From NCBI GenBank assembly GCA_034670405.1, contig JAXDDX010000039.1, positions 3,011,001 through 3,075,000 of the forward strand: 64,000 nt of DNA. The letters are read 5' to 3'. Positions 45,552-56,297 of this stretch are shown one piece after another. The notes beneath the pieces were generated by a model. The model did not search any database. It saw only the letters and a program-made list of their open reading frames with translations, and was not told the DNA's origin. How positions within the stretch are numbered: position 1 is the first letter of the stretch; each line of letters opens with the position of its first letter. The position numbers and the translations under genes are program-made. Source of the DNA: Hoplostethus atlanticus. Lineage: Eukaryota; Chordata; Actinopteri; Trachichthyiformes; Trachichthyidae.

Positions 45552-46389
45552 CTGTAAACACATACAAGTCATCAACACAAAAACACTTTGAAATGACTCA
45601 ATATGTCATAGAAACACAAACTGTAATTGAAGGTCTTAACATGACAAATCCCTTTAGTATGAAACCTACAAATCTTGTTTATCCATTAGTGTTTTGGCAC
45701 AATCTTAAATGTTGATAAAAAACTACAAGGTCAGAACATTTTTCGTTTCTGCAAATCTTTTTTTATACATTCACAAGTCGCAAAGTACAAGGTCACATCT
45801 GTGGACACACTGAGGAAGTGATTGGACCCCATGGATGTATTGCTTCTCAAGACTGCTGCCATTTTAAAGCAGCCATCCCTTCTCATAAGCGTGGAGACAG
45901 ACAGATTCCAGATCAGTTACAGGACACTGCCACCTTCACAACCATCTCTGTGTTAACTGTATATGTAGTAAATAAGCTTTAGTTGCACTTCACTGGCACT
46001 TTTCAAACCAGAGTTACTAAAACGCTTTACAACGACACAAAACAAAGATAAATAAAACCCAATAAAATGAACAATGAAACGAGACATTCATTTGGCCGCG
46101 GCAGGCGACGCTTTCCTCAATAACATCTATTTAACTGCTGCGGGGATTAAAATGCATCATGAACTCAACGTTTAATAAAGTGCCGAGCGGCCGATCTCTT
46201 AGAAGCAAATAAAAAGACTCCTTCTGTTATTTGTTATCACATGAAACTAGACATTTCATCTCAAGGGACGAGACCAGAGTAAGGGAAGGCTCAATGCATC
46301 AAAATAGCAGAGGTAGAGAGAGAGAGAGAGAGAGAAAGACAGACAGAGAAACATGTTGAGTGTCGAGTCCCGGGGGAGTTTCCTCTCAC
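45552..46389 (-). other. chd6 intron
   Basis: The segment 46005-46085 (TGGCACTTTTCAAACCAGAG then ACGCTTTACAACGACAC) resembles a fish retroelement 3' tail. A GA microsatellite lies at 46315-46334. Confidence 0.5.
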
Positions 46390-46468
46390 CTTGCTGCTCT
46401 CGTCTCTCTCCTCGCCGGCGTCACGTTTGCTCTCTGGGTCGTCCTTCCCCTCCTCGCTTTTACACACA
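46390..46468 (-). CDS. chd6: chd6 exon w17: charged linker
   Basis: The acceptor is CTGTTGTCAG|TGTGTG and the donor is AGCAAG|GTGAGA. The exon is 79 nt, entering in phase 2 and leaving in phase 0. It encodes SVCKSEEGKDDPESKRDAGE followed by ERDESSK. The frame agrees with both neighbours. The linker is variable in the family. Confidence 0.8.
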
Positions 46469-47134
46469 CTGACAACAGAAGAAGAAGAAGAAGAGAGACG
46501 CTTTAACAACACAGAAACGTGACAAACGCCGCACTGGGTTCCCTGGAGGTTCGAGTCCAACGCATGTCAGGATATAAAACGTAAAGAAAGAGTGTAAATA
46601 AACTGAGGGCGACACATCTCAGGATATGGTAAAATACTGAAGAAAACATGGGGAGCACGTGAACAGCAAAGAAACAAAACATGTCACATGACTGAGGGCA
46701 ATGCATGTACGCATGAAAGAGAAAGCATACAGTAACGGATACAGTAACATTTAACCTGAAACAGAAAGGAGAGCGAAGAGGAAGAGTAGAAACCAACAAG
46801 GAACTGAGAAGCTCATCCCCAGGCGTTCGGCTGATGGCAACGCATGAATGAAAGAAAGAAGAAACACACTATTGTTGAGCCCCGGTTTCATCTGTGAGAC
46901 TTGAAAGTGTTTCCCTTCTCCTCACTAGTTTGGGTTTCCCCCCCCCTGCAGAGTTCAGATGATCAGACTAAAGACGATCTGGGAACCGCCTCGGGTTTCA
47001 AAAGGTAGCAAAGCGAATGACAAAACTCCAGTTACCCTCAGGAAACAGATCAGAGCTGACGGTGCAGATGCATGTAGATCCATGTAGTCGCAGTGCACGG
47101 AGAAAACCTCTCTGTATGCGTCAGTGTGCGTTAC
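46469..47134 (-). other. chd6 intron, no gene seen
   Basis: No recognised feature apart from a short GAA run next to the w17 acceptor. Confidence 0.55.
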
Positions 47135-47264
47135 CTGTCCGTCAAGTCGGCGCCCGCCTCCACTCCTCCCTGTTCGGCCGACAGCGCGGTGACGTCGGGC
47201 ATGCCCACCCGCTCCAGGAAACACAGGTCTGGGTCGGCCCGCATGGCGTTGTACCGCTCATACC
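47135..47264 (-). CDS. chd6: chd6 exon w16: SLIDE-like module, [21 protein letters not shown]
   Basis: The acceptor is GCCTGGTCAG|GGTATG and the donor is GACAG|GTAACG. The exon is 130 nt. [20 protein letters not shown] matches the family core HGYEKYNxxRADPALCFLExVG. Confidence 0.95.
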
Positions 47265-47599
47265 CTGACCAGGCACACACACACCGACACACACCGTTAA
47301 AACAGAGAACACACACACACAACAGTTCCTCCTGCCATTGAATAGGTGGGTGAGCCGAATGTAGAGTGTTTTAGTATCAAAATCAAAAAATTCTGAAACA
47401 TTCTGAACATCTGAAATATTGAAGTGGTACAAAAGAGCTCCAATCATCGAGTCATCAAAATTAAGTTGAGGTTTAAAGTTTCTAAGCGATTGTTGTTAAG
47501 TGTTGAATGATCTCTAAATTGTCACCATGAACCATCAAGTGGGCAAGTCCACTTTTCCTGGGTCAATAAACCTGCTTGTGTCTCCACACCGATCCTCAC

Positions 47600-47703
47600 C
47601 GTGCTTGTGGACGCCCATGAGGAGAGACTTGTCAGCTTCTGTATCCCACCACCCAGCTGGGATCTCTATGTAGTCGATGTCTGGCAGAGACACCTCCAGT
47701 TTA
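47600..47703 (-). CDS. chd6: chd6 exon w15: WWDTEADKSLLMGVHKHG
   Basis: The acceptor is TGTTGTCAG|TAAACTG and the donor is AGCACG|GTGAGG. The exon is 104 nt. It encodes KLEVSLPDIDYIEIPAGWWD then TEADKSLLMGVHKHG, the start of the second SANT/SLIDE-like module (family: WWDxxADKSLLIGVFKHG). Confidence 0.95.
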
Positions 47704-47723
47704 CTGACAACACAAACACATGG

Positions 47724-47754
<31 letters not shown>

Positions 47755-47879
47755 GTCAATGAATGTGTCTTATGCTAGAATGTCTTGCAGGTGAATTTCC
47801 AGTTTACTACCAAACAAGGAAGCAAACACACATTCAATCAATCAATTAACCCAGATCTATATGGTTCAGGTGTCTGTAC
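47704..47879 (-). other. Short chd6 intron with CAAT repeat
   Basis: The intron between w14 and w15 is 176 bp and contains a (CAAT)n run at 47728-47754. Confidence 0.8.
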
Positions 47880-47969
47880 CTAGCAGGGATCCCCTCTAGA
47901 GCCTGGGTGGCAGCTTCTCCCAAGACCTCCACCTTCAGGTAGTACAGCATCCTCACCCTCAGCAGCACC
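47880..47969 (-). CDS. chd6: chd6 exon w14: VLLRVRMLYYLK helix
   Basis: The acceptor is TTCTGTGCAG|GGTGCT and the donor is GCTAG|GTACAG. The exon is 90 nt. It encodes VLLRVRMLYYLKVEVLGEAA then TQALEGIPA, matching VLLRVRMLYYLKQEVIG of paralogues. Confidence 0.95.
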   Translation of the reverse strand, partial: GAAEGEDAVLPEGGGLGRSCHPGSRGDPC

Positions 47970-48439
47970 CTGCACAGAAGAGGAGTGACAGATTACTTTG
48001 TTGTTTGTCTCATTTTGGTTCACACTGAAAAAGAAATATGAGCATCAGTCCAGCGGTTTGCCCTCGCGTCATCATGCTAGGCTTTCCAAGCATGTCAACA
48101 TCCATCTCCTTATACCCATAATCCCTTGCATGTTGGGGACGTTTTCCACAGTCGGTTTGAATTACGTTCTCACTCCTAATGAACTGAGTCAGTTCACTTG
48201 GATGCAGATCCACATTTCCAGGTGTCGGTGTGGTTATTGAAGGGTGTTCTCACCTGGCCAAATGAACCGTGAACTGAAGTGGTAAATGTCAGAATAAAGC
48301 TTCCTGCTTGCTGTGGACGCACCACAAGAGGCTCCACTTTGAACAAGCTTGCAGCACTGTTGATGTCCTGCAGCTCTACTAATGCAGGACAGGTCTACAT
48401 GAGCCATCTAAGGGAATTCACTGCAGCTAGTTAAGGCAG

Positions 48440-48975
48440 TAAACTGACTTGTTGCAGGGTTTTCTTGTAGCAGTTGTTTTACAGCCCTTCTGGATTACAT
48501 GAAGCAGCAACAGATTTCTGGACTACAAATCACTAATCCCACTAATTAAGCATCTCTAACTCAATTTAATTGAATAAAATGACTGAGTGCACTGTTGTTT
48601 GAAGGGTTTCTTGTTGCTCTTGTCCTGCAACACCACATCAGGGTCGCATGAACCAGCTATAGATTACTACAGGCCACTAGTTAAACTAGTTAATTACAAC
48701 TAGTACATTTAGCAAACTGACTTGTTACATTGCTGTTTGAGGTGTCACTTCCTTCATAACCACCTCAGGGTGGCAGTGGACCAGCTAGTTAACATCTAAC
48801 CAGTTAAGATAGTCAATTACAACTTAGTAATTTAGCAAGCTGTCTTGCTGTTTGAGGGGTTTGTTGTAGTCGTCATCCTGCAGAACCACCTCAAGGTTAC
48901 AGTGGATCAGCTACAGACTACTAAACTACAGATAACTAGTTCATCTGGTAGATTACAACTAGTTAATTGAGTAAA
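48440..48975 (-). repeat. Degenerate tandem copies of the exon w13 3' edge
   Basis: Relative to exon w13 (from 48981), related blocks start near 48449, 48580, 48718 and 48840. Each keeps parts of the order CTTGTTGCAG / GTTTGAGG / TTTCTTGT(A/T)G / TCGTCCTGCA / CCACCTCAGGGT / GCAGTGGACCAGC and then GTTAATTACAACTAGT. Spacing is about 120-140 bp. The copies are too diverged to code but still contain pieces of exon sequence plus donor and intron. The left limit is uncertain. Confidence 0.75.
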
Positions 48976-48980
48976 CTGAC

Positions 48981-49140
48981 TTGTTGCAGTGCTGCTTGAG
49001 GTGTTTCTTGTAGCTCTCGTCCTGCAGCACCACCTCGGGGTTACAGTGGACCAGCCAGTCGGCGTTCTTCACCTCAGGAACATTCAGCTGGTTCTTCAGC
49101 TTCTTCCCCTTCCGACCCCGAGGTACTGGGGCTGATAACC
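48981..49140 (-). CDS. chd6: chd6 exon w13: [14 protein letters not shown] block
   Basis: The acceptor is CTTCCTCCCAG|GGTTAT and the donor is CAACAA|GTCAGT. The exon is 160 nt. It encodes [20 protein letters not shown], then [20 protein letters not shown] and [10 protein letters not shown], strongly matching class III CHD proteins ([10 protein letters not shown]...QDExYKKHLKHxCNK). Confidence 0.95.
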
Positions 49141-49204
49141 CTGGGAGGAAGGAAGGAAGGAAAAAGAACGAAAGAAAGAAAGAGGAGAAATAATGAATCC
49201 CTTC

Positions 49205-49511
49205 ATAGTGAATCCATTCGGTCAAATGCTTACCATAGATGTTTGATATATATGCTAACATTGCAATGGAAGTAAATGGTCAAATTCTACTTCACGTGGG
49301 AGCTCATGAGCTAACATTATAATGAAAGTGGTAAAATCCTTCTCCTATACTAACATAGCGTAAGTGAATGGTGAAATGCTAAACAAAGTGACTGGACATT
49401 AGCTCCCATGCTAACACTACAGTGTAAGTGAATGGTGAAATGCTAAACAAAGTGACTGGACATTAGCTCCCATGCTAACACTATAGTGTAAGTGAATGGT
49501 GAGGTGCTAAC
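49205..49511 (-). repeat. 64-bp tandem repeat including the exon w12 3' edge
   Basis: Two near-identical 64-bp units (AGTGACTGGACATTAGCTCC CATGCTAACACTA... GTAAGTGAATGGTGAAATGC TAAACAA) plus a partial diverged one near 49210-49370. They end exactly at exon w12, where TGCTAAC|CAGAGTGG takes the place of TGCTAAACAAAGTGA. The last 7-8 bases of the exon and its donor are therefore homologous to the unit. Confidence 0.75.
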
Positions 49512-49630
49512 CAGAGTGGTTGAGCAGGGCCTGGTCCTGGCCTTCCTTGCTGGGTGTGATGAGATCCCAGATGAAGCTCTTGATCTTGTCGTCTCCTTTG
49601 TAGTGTCTGAGGCAGTAGACCAGCAGAGCC
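49512..49630 (-). CDS. chd6: chd6 exon w12: FIWDLITP block
   Basis: The acceptor is TGGTGCGCAG|GGCTCT and the donor is CTCTG|GTTAGC. The exon is 119 nt. It encodes [20 protein letters not shown] then [19 protein letters not shown], matching the HYRGDEKIKGFIWDLI(T/S)P family motif. The acceptor pyrimidine tract is weak. Confidence 0.94.
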
Positions 49631-49996
49631 CTGCGCACCACAACAGTTCGCTTTTATTATTTTATTTCTTTACTATCACTCCTATTGCCAGGGTACTATG
49701 GCTGTGACCCTTGACCTCTTTACTATTGGTAGTTTGTAATGTTGGTGATCAAGGAACACTCATTGTAAGTAGCTTTGCATCAGCAAAATGTCTAAAACTC
49801 CTCATTTAATGAAATACAACAAACACAACAAGAGCCTTCACAAGCCCCAGCGCCATTAAACTGGCCAAGTTCACTTTCAATTTAAAAAAAGCACATGGCG
49901 AAATATGAAAAGATTTCAGCTGAAAACAGTAAAATGTTGCTAGAGTTTGTTTGACTGAATTCCTGCGATACGACAGTCAAGGTTTCCTGTCCTTAC

Positions 49997-50077
49997 CTAC
50001 AGACGACCTCCATGTCTCTCTCCGCCAAGTGCCACTTAAACCGACCGTGGTTCAGGATGTCCTTCCATCGACCCCAA
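49997..50077 (-). CDS. chd6: chd6 exon w11: [15 protein letters not shown] (SANT)
   Basis: The acceptor is CTCTTCTAG|TTGGGG and the donor is TGTAG|GTAAGG. The exon is 81 nt. It encodes [20 protein letters not shown] then DMEVVCR, the SANT-like motif WGRWRDILSHGRFK of CHD proteins. Confidence 0.96.
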
Positions 50078-51698
50078 CTAGAAGAGGAGAGGGAGGAGGA
50101 GAAAGATGGAGGGAAGGAAAGGAAGACGGAGAGGGAAAGGTGGAGAGAATTGAGTACGTATCTCCTGTAACTCTTGGACCAATGAAACGTGGAACCAAGT
50201 GCAATAAATGTAGTTTGTCTTGGTGGAAGTGGTGCAGGGACACAATGACAACTTACCCTGACACCTGAGAGACAACAGGACCAAGACATACGACAAACAA
50301 TAAACTGTGTCATGGTGTTTGTGGTGGAGACAGACCAGGCAATTTTGAGGGAAATGCTGGCAATGCTCCCAGCAACAGGCAACACCGGTCACAAACCTAC
50401 TCTGATGTTTCCGCCGATGATCAAAACATCGATGCTGAGGCAACTCCTGTGGCACTGTTGGAACATCACTAGCTACCTTTACATGCACTCCACGATGCAA
50501 GTCAGGCAACAGTCCGATAAAGCCGTTTACGTGATGATAATTTGACTCCCAATATTAATCCTGTTCTCGTGAGTAGAGGACTGTGGGAACTGGTCAGGTC
50601 AAAGTGAGGGAGTGTGTATGGGCTAGAGCCACTGGTTGACCGACTTCAGTGCTTTCTGGATGTAAACATCTCTCAAATCCACCCTGACACTTTGATAAAA
50701 ACTGCACCCTTACATTGCTTCCGCTTGTCTAAAAACTCCAGGACATCCAAGTCTTGCAACATAAACTCCGTCTCCAAAACTGCTGCCCACCATCTTGGCC
50801 TGTCCAGTACAGACTAAACTTCCAGCGGAGCTCCACAGCTTCACCACAGTTCAAGAAATGAGACTAAAGGTGTATGCATGTCCTACCTGGTGTCTCTTAC
50901 CGAGCCCTCCACCTGTTACAGCGACTATGGTAGAGCATGGGCTCTGCCTTCCTGCCTTACTTTTTGGAGGTCAAAAAGGCTATCAGGCTGAAATTGGATA
51001 TCGGCCAGTGAGCCCTGACGGAGGTTCCTCCCTGACCAAAGCTACTGAATAGGTTTTTATTTGTGTTATTTCTGTGTCACATGGCTGAGCAGAAATCATT
51101 CCAGTGTGGTGTGATTTTACTGAGAGGCACCCAGGGGTGGCCGCCTGTAAAACCTGCAATGAAATCTGCAGTAAAGAGCTGCTAGGGTGGCTTTCAATGG
51201 AGACTACTGTTGGTCTCAACGCTGCTTCAAAGGCCCTGCCAAAGAGAAAGTTCTGGGGGAAACACTGAATCCTTGCAATCGTTTAGGAAACAGATTTAAA
51301 GATATTGGATACTGGCACAAAATATCTGCTATCATCAGCTTCAATCCAAAAATATTGGTATCAGACTTCAAAACCCCCTACTGGCTGAACCCCACTGGGT
51401 ATCACTGCAGCTCCGGGATGACTTTGGACGGGGTCAAGTAGAAAAAAGAAATAACCCTATTGCTTTTCTGGGGAGGTCAATGCCTCGTCAGTAGAAAACA
51501 GAGGAGTAGAGACTAATGAGTATGTTGCCTATACCGATACCAAACAATACTTTTCAACCTATTTCTTTCTTAACTTCTGCAAAACCGCAAAAACATTTTC
51601 CCTGTTCAATCTGATACTCACTATTAATAACTATGGCTGAGCTGCTCAGGTGGGAGTGTGTGTCTGTGTGATATTTCTAACCGGGACTCTGGTCCTAC
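50078..51698 (-). other. chd6 intron, no gene seen
   Basis: 1.6 kb. Frames of up to 143 codons occur on either strand without recognisable domains. Purine-rich tract at 50083-50150 next to the w11 acceptor. Confidence 0.55.
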
Positions 51699-51901
51699 CC
51701 GAAGATGAGCAGGTTCTTCTCGACCCGGAAACACTCGGCGCGGAGGTACCGCCGGGCGCGCTCGCCGAGGCGCCGGGTCCGACACGGCCGCTCCTCCGAG
51801 TCGCTGTCCAGCTCCGAGAACTCCATCAGCTCGTCGTCCTCGAAGGAGTTGTAGTGACGAGTCTGTTTCCTCACCCGGGGGGTGTCGATCACCAGGGACT
51901 C
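51699..51901 (-). CDS. chd6: chd6 exon w10: [14 protein letters not shown] and [12 protein letters not shown]
   Basis: The acceptor is CTCTGACCCAG|GAGTCC and the donor is TTCGG|GTAGGA. The exon is 203 nt. It encodes [20 protein letters not shown], then acidic [19 protein letters not shown] and [12 protein letters not shown], matching LVIDTPRxRKQTR...CFRVEKxLLVYG of the family. Confidence 0.95.
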
Positions 51902-52075
51902 CTGGGTCAGAGGGAGACGGGGGAGGTTTGAATGAGTCAACAGATCGTAACCAGTCAAAACCAGTAAATCACTCAAGTCAGTTTAGTGGTGGTGATAGAG
52001 GTAAGAGAAAGAGAAAGACATAAACGGGGCACATAAAGTCAGTCAGCCATGATCGTCACAAAGGTCATGATCACA

Positions 52076-53396
52076 CTGACAGGGACACTGAAGAAGAAGA
52101 AGAGAGAGATAACAGAGGGACACCGAAGAAGAAGAAGAGAGAGAGATAACAGAGGGACACTGAAGAAGAAGAAGAGAGAGAGATAACAGAGGGACACCGA
52201 AGAAGAAGAAGAGAGAGATAACAGAGGGACACTGAAGAAGAAGAAGAGAGAGATAACAGAGGGACACTGAAGAAGAGAGAGATAACAGAGGGACACTGAA
52301 GAAGAAGAGAGAGAGATAACAGAGGGACACTGAAGAAGAAGAGAGAGAGATAACAGAGGGACACTGAAGAAGAAGAAGAGAGAGAGATAACAGAGGGACA
52401 CTGAAGAAGAAGAAGAGAGAGCTAACAGAGGGACACTGAAGAAGAAGAAGAGAGATAACAGAGGGACACTGAAGAAGAAGAAGAGAGATAACAGAGGGAC
52501 ACTGAAGAAGAAGAGAGAGATAACAGAGGGACACTGAAGAAGAAGAGAGATAACAGAGGGACACTGAAGAAGAAGAAGAGAGATAACAGAGGGACACTGA
52601 AGAAGAAGAGAGAGATAACAGAGGGACACTGAAGAAGAAGAAGAGAGATAACAGAGGGACACTGAAGAAGAAGAGAGAGATAACAGAGGGACACTGAAGA
52701 AGAAGAGAGATAACAGAGGGACACTGAAGAAGAAGAAGAGAGATAACAGAGGGACACTGAAGAAGAAGAGAGAGATAACAGAGGGACACTGAAGAAGAAG
52801 AGAGAGCGATAACAGAGGGACACTGAAGAAGAAGAGAGATAACAGAGGGACACTGAAGAAGAAGAGAGAGATAACAGAGGGACACCGAAGAAGAAGAGAG
52901 ATAACAGAGGGACACTGAAGAAGAAGAAGAGAGAGATAACAGAGGGACACTGAAGAAGAAGAAGAGAGAGAGATAACAGAGGGACACTGAAGAAGAAGGA
53001 GAGAGAGCTAACAGAGGGACACTGAAGAAGAAGAAGAAGAGAGAGATAACAGAGGGACACTGAAGAAGAAGAAGAGAGAGAGATAACAGAGGGACACTGA
53101 AGAAGAAGAGAGATAACAGAGGGACACTGAAGAAGAAGAGAGAGATAACAGAGGGACACCGAAGAAGAAGAGAGATAACAGAGGGACACTGAAGAAGAAG
53201 AGAGAGATAACAGAGGGACACTGAAGAAGAAGAAGAGAGAGAGATAACAGAGGGACACTGAAGAAGAAGGAGAGAGAGATAACAGAGGGACACTGAAGAA
53301 GAAGAAGAAGAAGAGAGAGATAACAGAGGGACACTGAAGAAGAAGAAGAGAGAGAGATAACAGAGGGACACTGAAGAAGAAGAGAGATAACAGAGG
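52076..53396 (-). repeat. Intronic 25-36-bp minisatellite, about 40 units, with acceptor-like motif
   Basis: The unit on the plus strand is GAGATAACAGAGGGACACTG followed by AAGAAGAAGAAGAGAGA, with variable numbers of GAA and GA. On the transcribed minus strand each unit contains CTCTCTTCTTCTTCAG|TGTC, a pyrimidine tract plus CAG. The whole array is pyrimidine-rich in the transcript and open over 442 codons in one frame, as expected from its composition. Confidence 0.95.
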
Positions 53397-53483
53397 GAAG
53401 GAGAGAGGAAGAGACAGACACATACTTCATTACATTACTTCCGCTCACTGGGGGTGTCGATTCCTGGCATGGAGTGAGACATG

Positions 53484-53528
<45 letters not shown>
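53484..53528. repeat. (CA)n microsatellite
   Basis: About 22 CA units in the same chd6 intron as the minisatellite. Confidence 0.95.
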
Positions 53529-53529
<1 letters not shown>

Positions 53530-54400
53530 CAGTCCAGCTTGGCGCGCCGTCTGCATCAGTCATTAAGACAGCCCATCTGTTAGAGAGGAGAGGGGAACCT
53601 TCCTTCCCTTCCTCCCCTCCTTTCCTCCCCCCTCTCTCCTTCCTTGAGTTTTTAGTTCAGCTTCCTCTCGGTGCGTCTTCATCCGTTTCCCTGTCGCTCC
53701 CCATTTCCCCTCCGTTGTTTTCCTCCTCCTCCTCCAGCTCTCTCTCCATCCATCTTTCTTTCTCTGACTTGGGAGTCGATCTCCAATTTAGCAGTCTTAG
53801 CCATCCCTTCCTTCCTGTCTCGGTTTCTCTCCCTTCATCCACACCCCCCCTTCCCCTCTCTCCATCCTTCTTTACCTTTATGACTTGGTGTTTATTTCCA
53901 GTCCTCCCTCTCTCCACCTCCACCCCTCTCCTCTGCTCCCTACCCGAGTCCCTCCTTCTTACCTTGTCTGACTTGTAGTTCATCTTGAACTCTTTTCATT
54001 TCACTCCTTTTCCTGACCCTCATTCCCTTCTTCCCTTCCTCTATCATCCATCCTTTCTTCCCTCCCTTTCTATATCTCACTTACTTCCCCCTACTACTTT
54101 TGTTCCTTTACTTTCTTTCCTTCGTGCCCTTCTTTACTCTTTGCTTCCTTTCCTCCATCCATCCCCTCCTTCCTGTCCATTCTTCCTTTACCATCTGTTT
54201 TTCTCTCTCTCTCTCTCTCTCTCTCCACCATCAATCCTTCCTTTGCTTCCTTTCAGACATTTTATCCCCCCTGCCTTTTCTCTCACTCCTTCCCTCGTCC
54301 TTTACTTTTGTTCCTTTCCTTCCTTCTCCTTCCCATCCCCTTCTTTCTCCCTGCACCTCCTTTGCTTTCATCCCTTCATCCCTGTTCATCTTTTCTTTAC
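53529..54400 (-). other. Pyrimidine-rich (plus strand) intron segment
   Basis: From 53595 to about 54400 the plus strand is dominated by C and T (TTCCTTCCT, CTCTCT), so the chd6 transcript is purine-rich. Two motifs resemble the end of exon w9 with its donor: GACTTGGGAGTCGATCTCCA (53766-53785) and GACTTGGTGTTTATTTCCAG (53881-53900). They echo GATTTGGAGTCGATCTCCAG (54408-54427) of the exon itself. Confidence 0.6.
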
Positions 54401-54511
54401 CTTCTCAGATTTGGAGTCGATCTCCAGCTCGGCGATCTTGGCCCATTTCTGCCAGAAGTGCGGGTCGTCCAGAGAGATGTCCGTCCTGTTACCAGACGAT
54501 ACGAAGCTGGC
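54401..54511 (-). CDS. chd6: chd6 exon w9: [14 protein letters not shown]
   Basis: The acceptor is CCTCGCCAG|GCCAGC and the donor is GAGAAG|GTAAAG. The exon is 111 nt, phase 0. It encodes [20 protein letters not shown] then [17 protein letters not shown], matching the family [29 protein letters not shown]. Confidence 0.96.
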
Positions 54512-54879
54512 CTGGCGAGGGGGAGAAGAAAGAGAGAGACGTCCTGAATGGTGTCAAGGAGGGTTCGACTGACGCTGCCCATCATTTCATCATTTCATCT
54601 CAGTTTTCTGGACTGAAGCTGCCGATTGCTGATCTTGTTAGGGGTTTATATTTTACCTTAAATGAAGCTTAGCGTAAGTTCAATCAGGAAGACTACCTGG
54701 CGTATCTATCCATCATTTCCGTACCGGCCTAACCCATTCAATCCCAACCGGAGTCACCGCCAATGTTCTCAGATTTTATTATCACCAATAAACTGCTTCC
54801 CGTTCAACTAGTCTCTCCTGACTTGAACTAGGATTTAACGTTAAGGACGGCGACGGTCCAAGTTAAGGGTTTTATGTTC

Positions 54880-56297
54880 AAGTGTTGAGGTGTTTTATTT
54901 TATGTGTTAGGGGTTTCTATTTTACCTTAGTGAATGTGGACCCTTTGCCCTCAGTCTGGATGGTGGTGGTCTGAGTTAAAGTTCAGGGCTAAGGTGTTTC
55001 CATTTTAAGGGTTTCTATTTTACCTTAGTGAATGCGGACCCTTTGCCCTCAGTCTGGATGGTGGTGGTCTGAGTTAAAGTTCAGGGCTAAGGTGTTTCCA
55101 TTTTAAGGGTTTCTATTTTACCTTAGCAAACGTGGACCCTTTTCCCTCAGACTAGATGGTGATGGTCTGAGTTAAAGTTCAGGGCTAAGGTGTTTCTATT
55201 TTAAGGGTTTCTATTTTACCATAGTGAATGTGGACCCTTTGCCCTCAGACTAGATGGTGATGGTCTGAGTTAAAGTTCAGGGCTAAGGTGTTTCTATTTT
55301 AAGGGTTTCTATTTTACCTTAGTGAATGTGGACCCTTTGCCCTCAGACTAGACGGCGATGGTCTGAGTTAAAGTTCAGGGCTAAGGTGTTTCTATTTTAA
55401 GGGTTTCTATTTTACCTTAGCGAACGTGGACCCTTTGCCCTCAGACTAGATAGTGATGGTCTGAGTTAAAGTTCAGGGCTAAGGTGTTTCTATTTTAAGG
55501 GTTTCTATTTTACCTTCGCGAATGTGGACCCTTTGCCCTCAGACTAGATGGCGATGGTCTGAGTTAAAGTTCAGGGCTAAGGTGTTTCTATTTTAAGAGT
55601 TTCTATTTTCCCTTAGCGAACGTGGACCCTTTGCCCTCAGACTAGATGGCGATGGTCTGAGTTAAAGTTCAGGGCTAAGGTGTTTCTATTTTAAGGGTTT
55701 CTATTTTACCTTAGTGAACGTGGACCCTTTGCCCTCAGTCTGGATGGTGATGGTCTGAGTTAAAGTTTAGGGCTAAGGTGTTTCTATTTTAAGGGTTTCT
55801 ATTTTACCTTAGTGAACGTGGACCCTTTGCCCTCAGTCTGGATGGTGATGGTCTGAGTTAAAGTTCAGGGCTAAGGTGTTTCTATTTTAAGGGTTTCTAT
55901 TTTACCTTAGTGAATGTGGACCCTTTTCCCTCAGACTAGATGGTGATGGTCTGAGTTAAAGTTCAGGGCTAAGGTGTTTCTATTTTAAGGGTTTCTATTT
56001 TACCTTAGTGAATGTGGACCCTTTTCCCTCAGACTAGATGGTGATGGTCTGAGTTAAAGTTCAGGGGTAAGGTGTTTCTATTTTAAGGGTTTCTATTTTA
56101 CCTTTGCGAATGTGGACCCTTTGCCCTCAGTCTGGATGGCGATGGTCTGAGTTAAAGTTCAGGGCTAAGGTGTTTCTATTTTAAGGGTTTCTATTTTACC
56201 TTTGCGAATGTGGACCCTTTGCCCTCAGACTAGATGGCGATGGTCTGAGTTAAAGTTCAGGGCTAAGGTGTTTCTATTTTAAGGGTTTCTATTTTAC
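54880..56297 (-). repeat. 98-bp tandem repeat derived from the exon w8 3' edge and donor
   Basis: The marker GACCCTTTGCCCTCAG (or GACCCTTTTCCCTCAG) recurs at 98-bp spacing from about 54939 to 56211 (14 copies), then at 56309 inside the true exon w8. Each unit carries the last ~45 nt of the exon, a donor-like AAG|GTAAAATAGAAACCC on the minus strand, then intronic TTAAAATAGAAACACCTTAG and CCCTGAACTTTAACTCAG. The final TTTAACTCAG supplies an AG just before the exon-like part. A decayed fringe reaches to about 54640. Confidence 0.93.

Noticed and set aside
52039-53423. Minus-strand open frames up to 442 codons of Ser-Leu-Cys-Tyr-type repeats
   Set aside because: They follow from a stop-free pyrimidine-rich minisatellite in an intron. 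All three frames are open to a similar extent, and both flanking exons join directly in phase.
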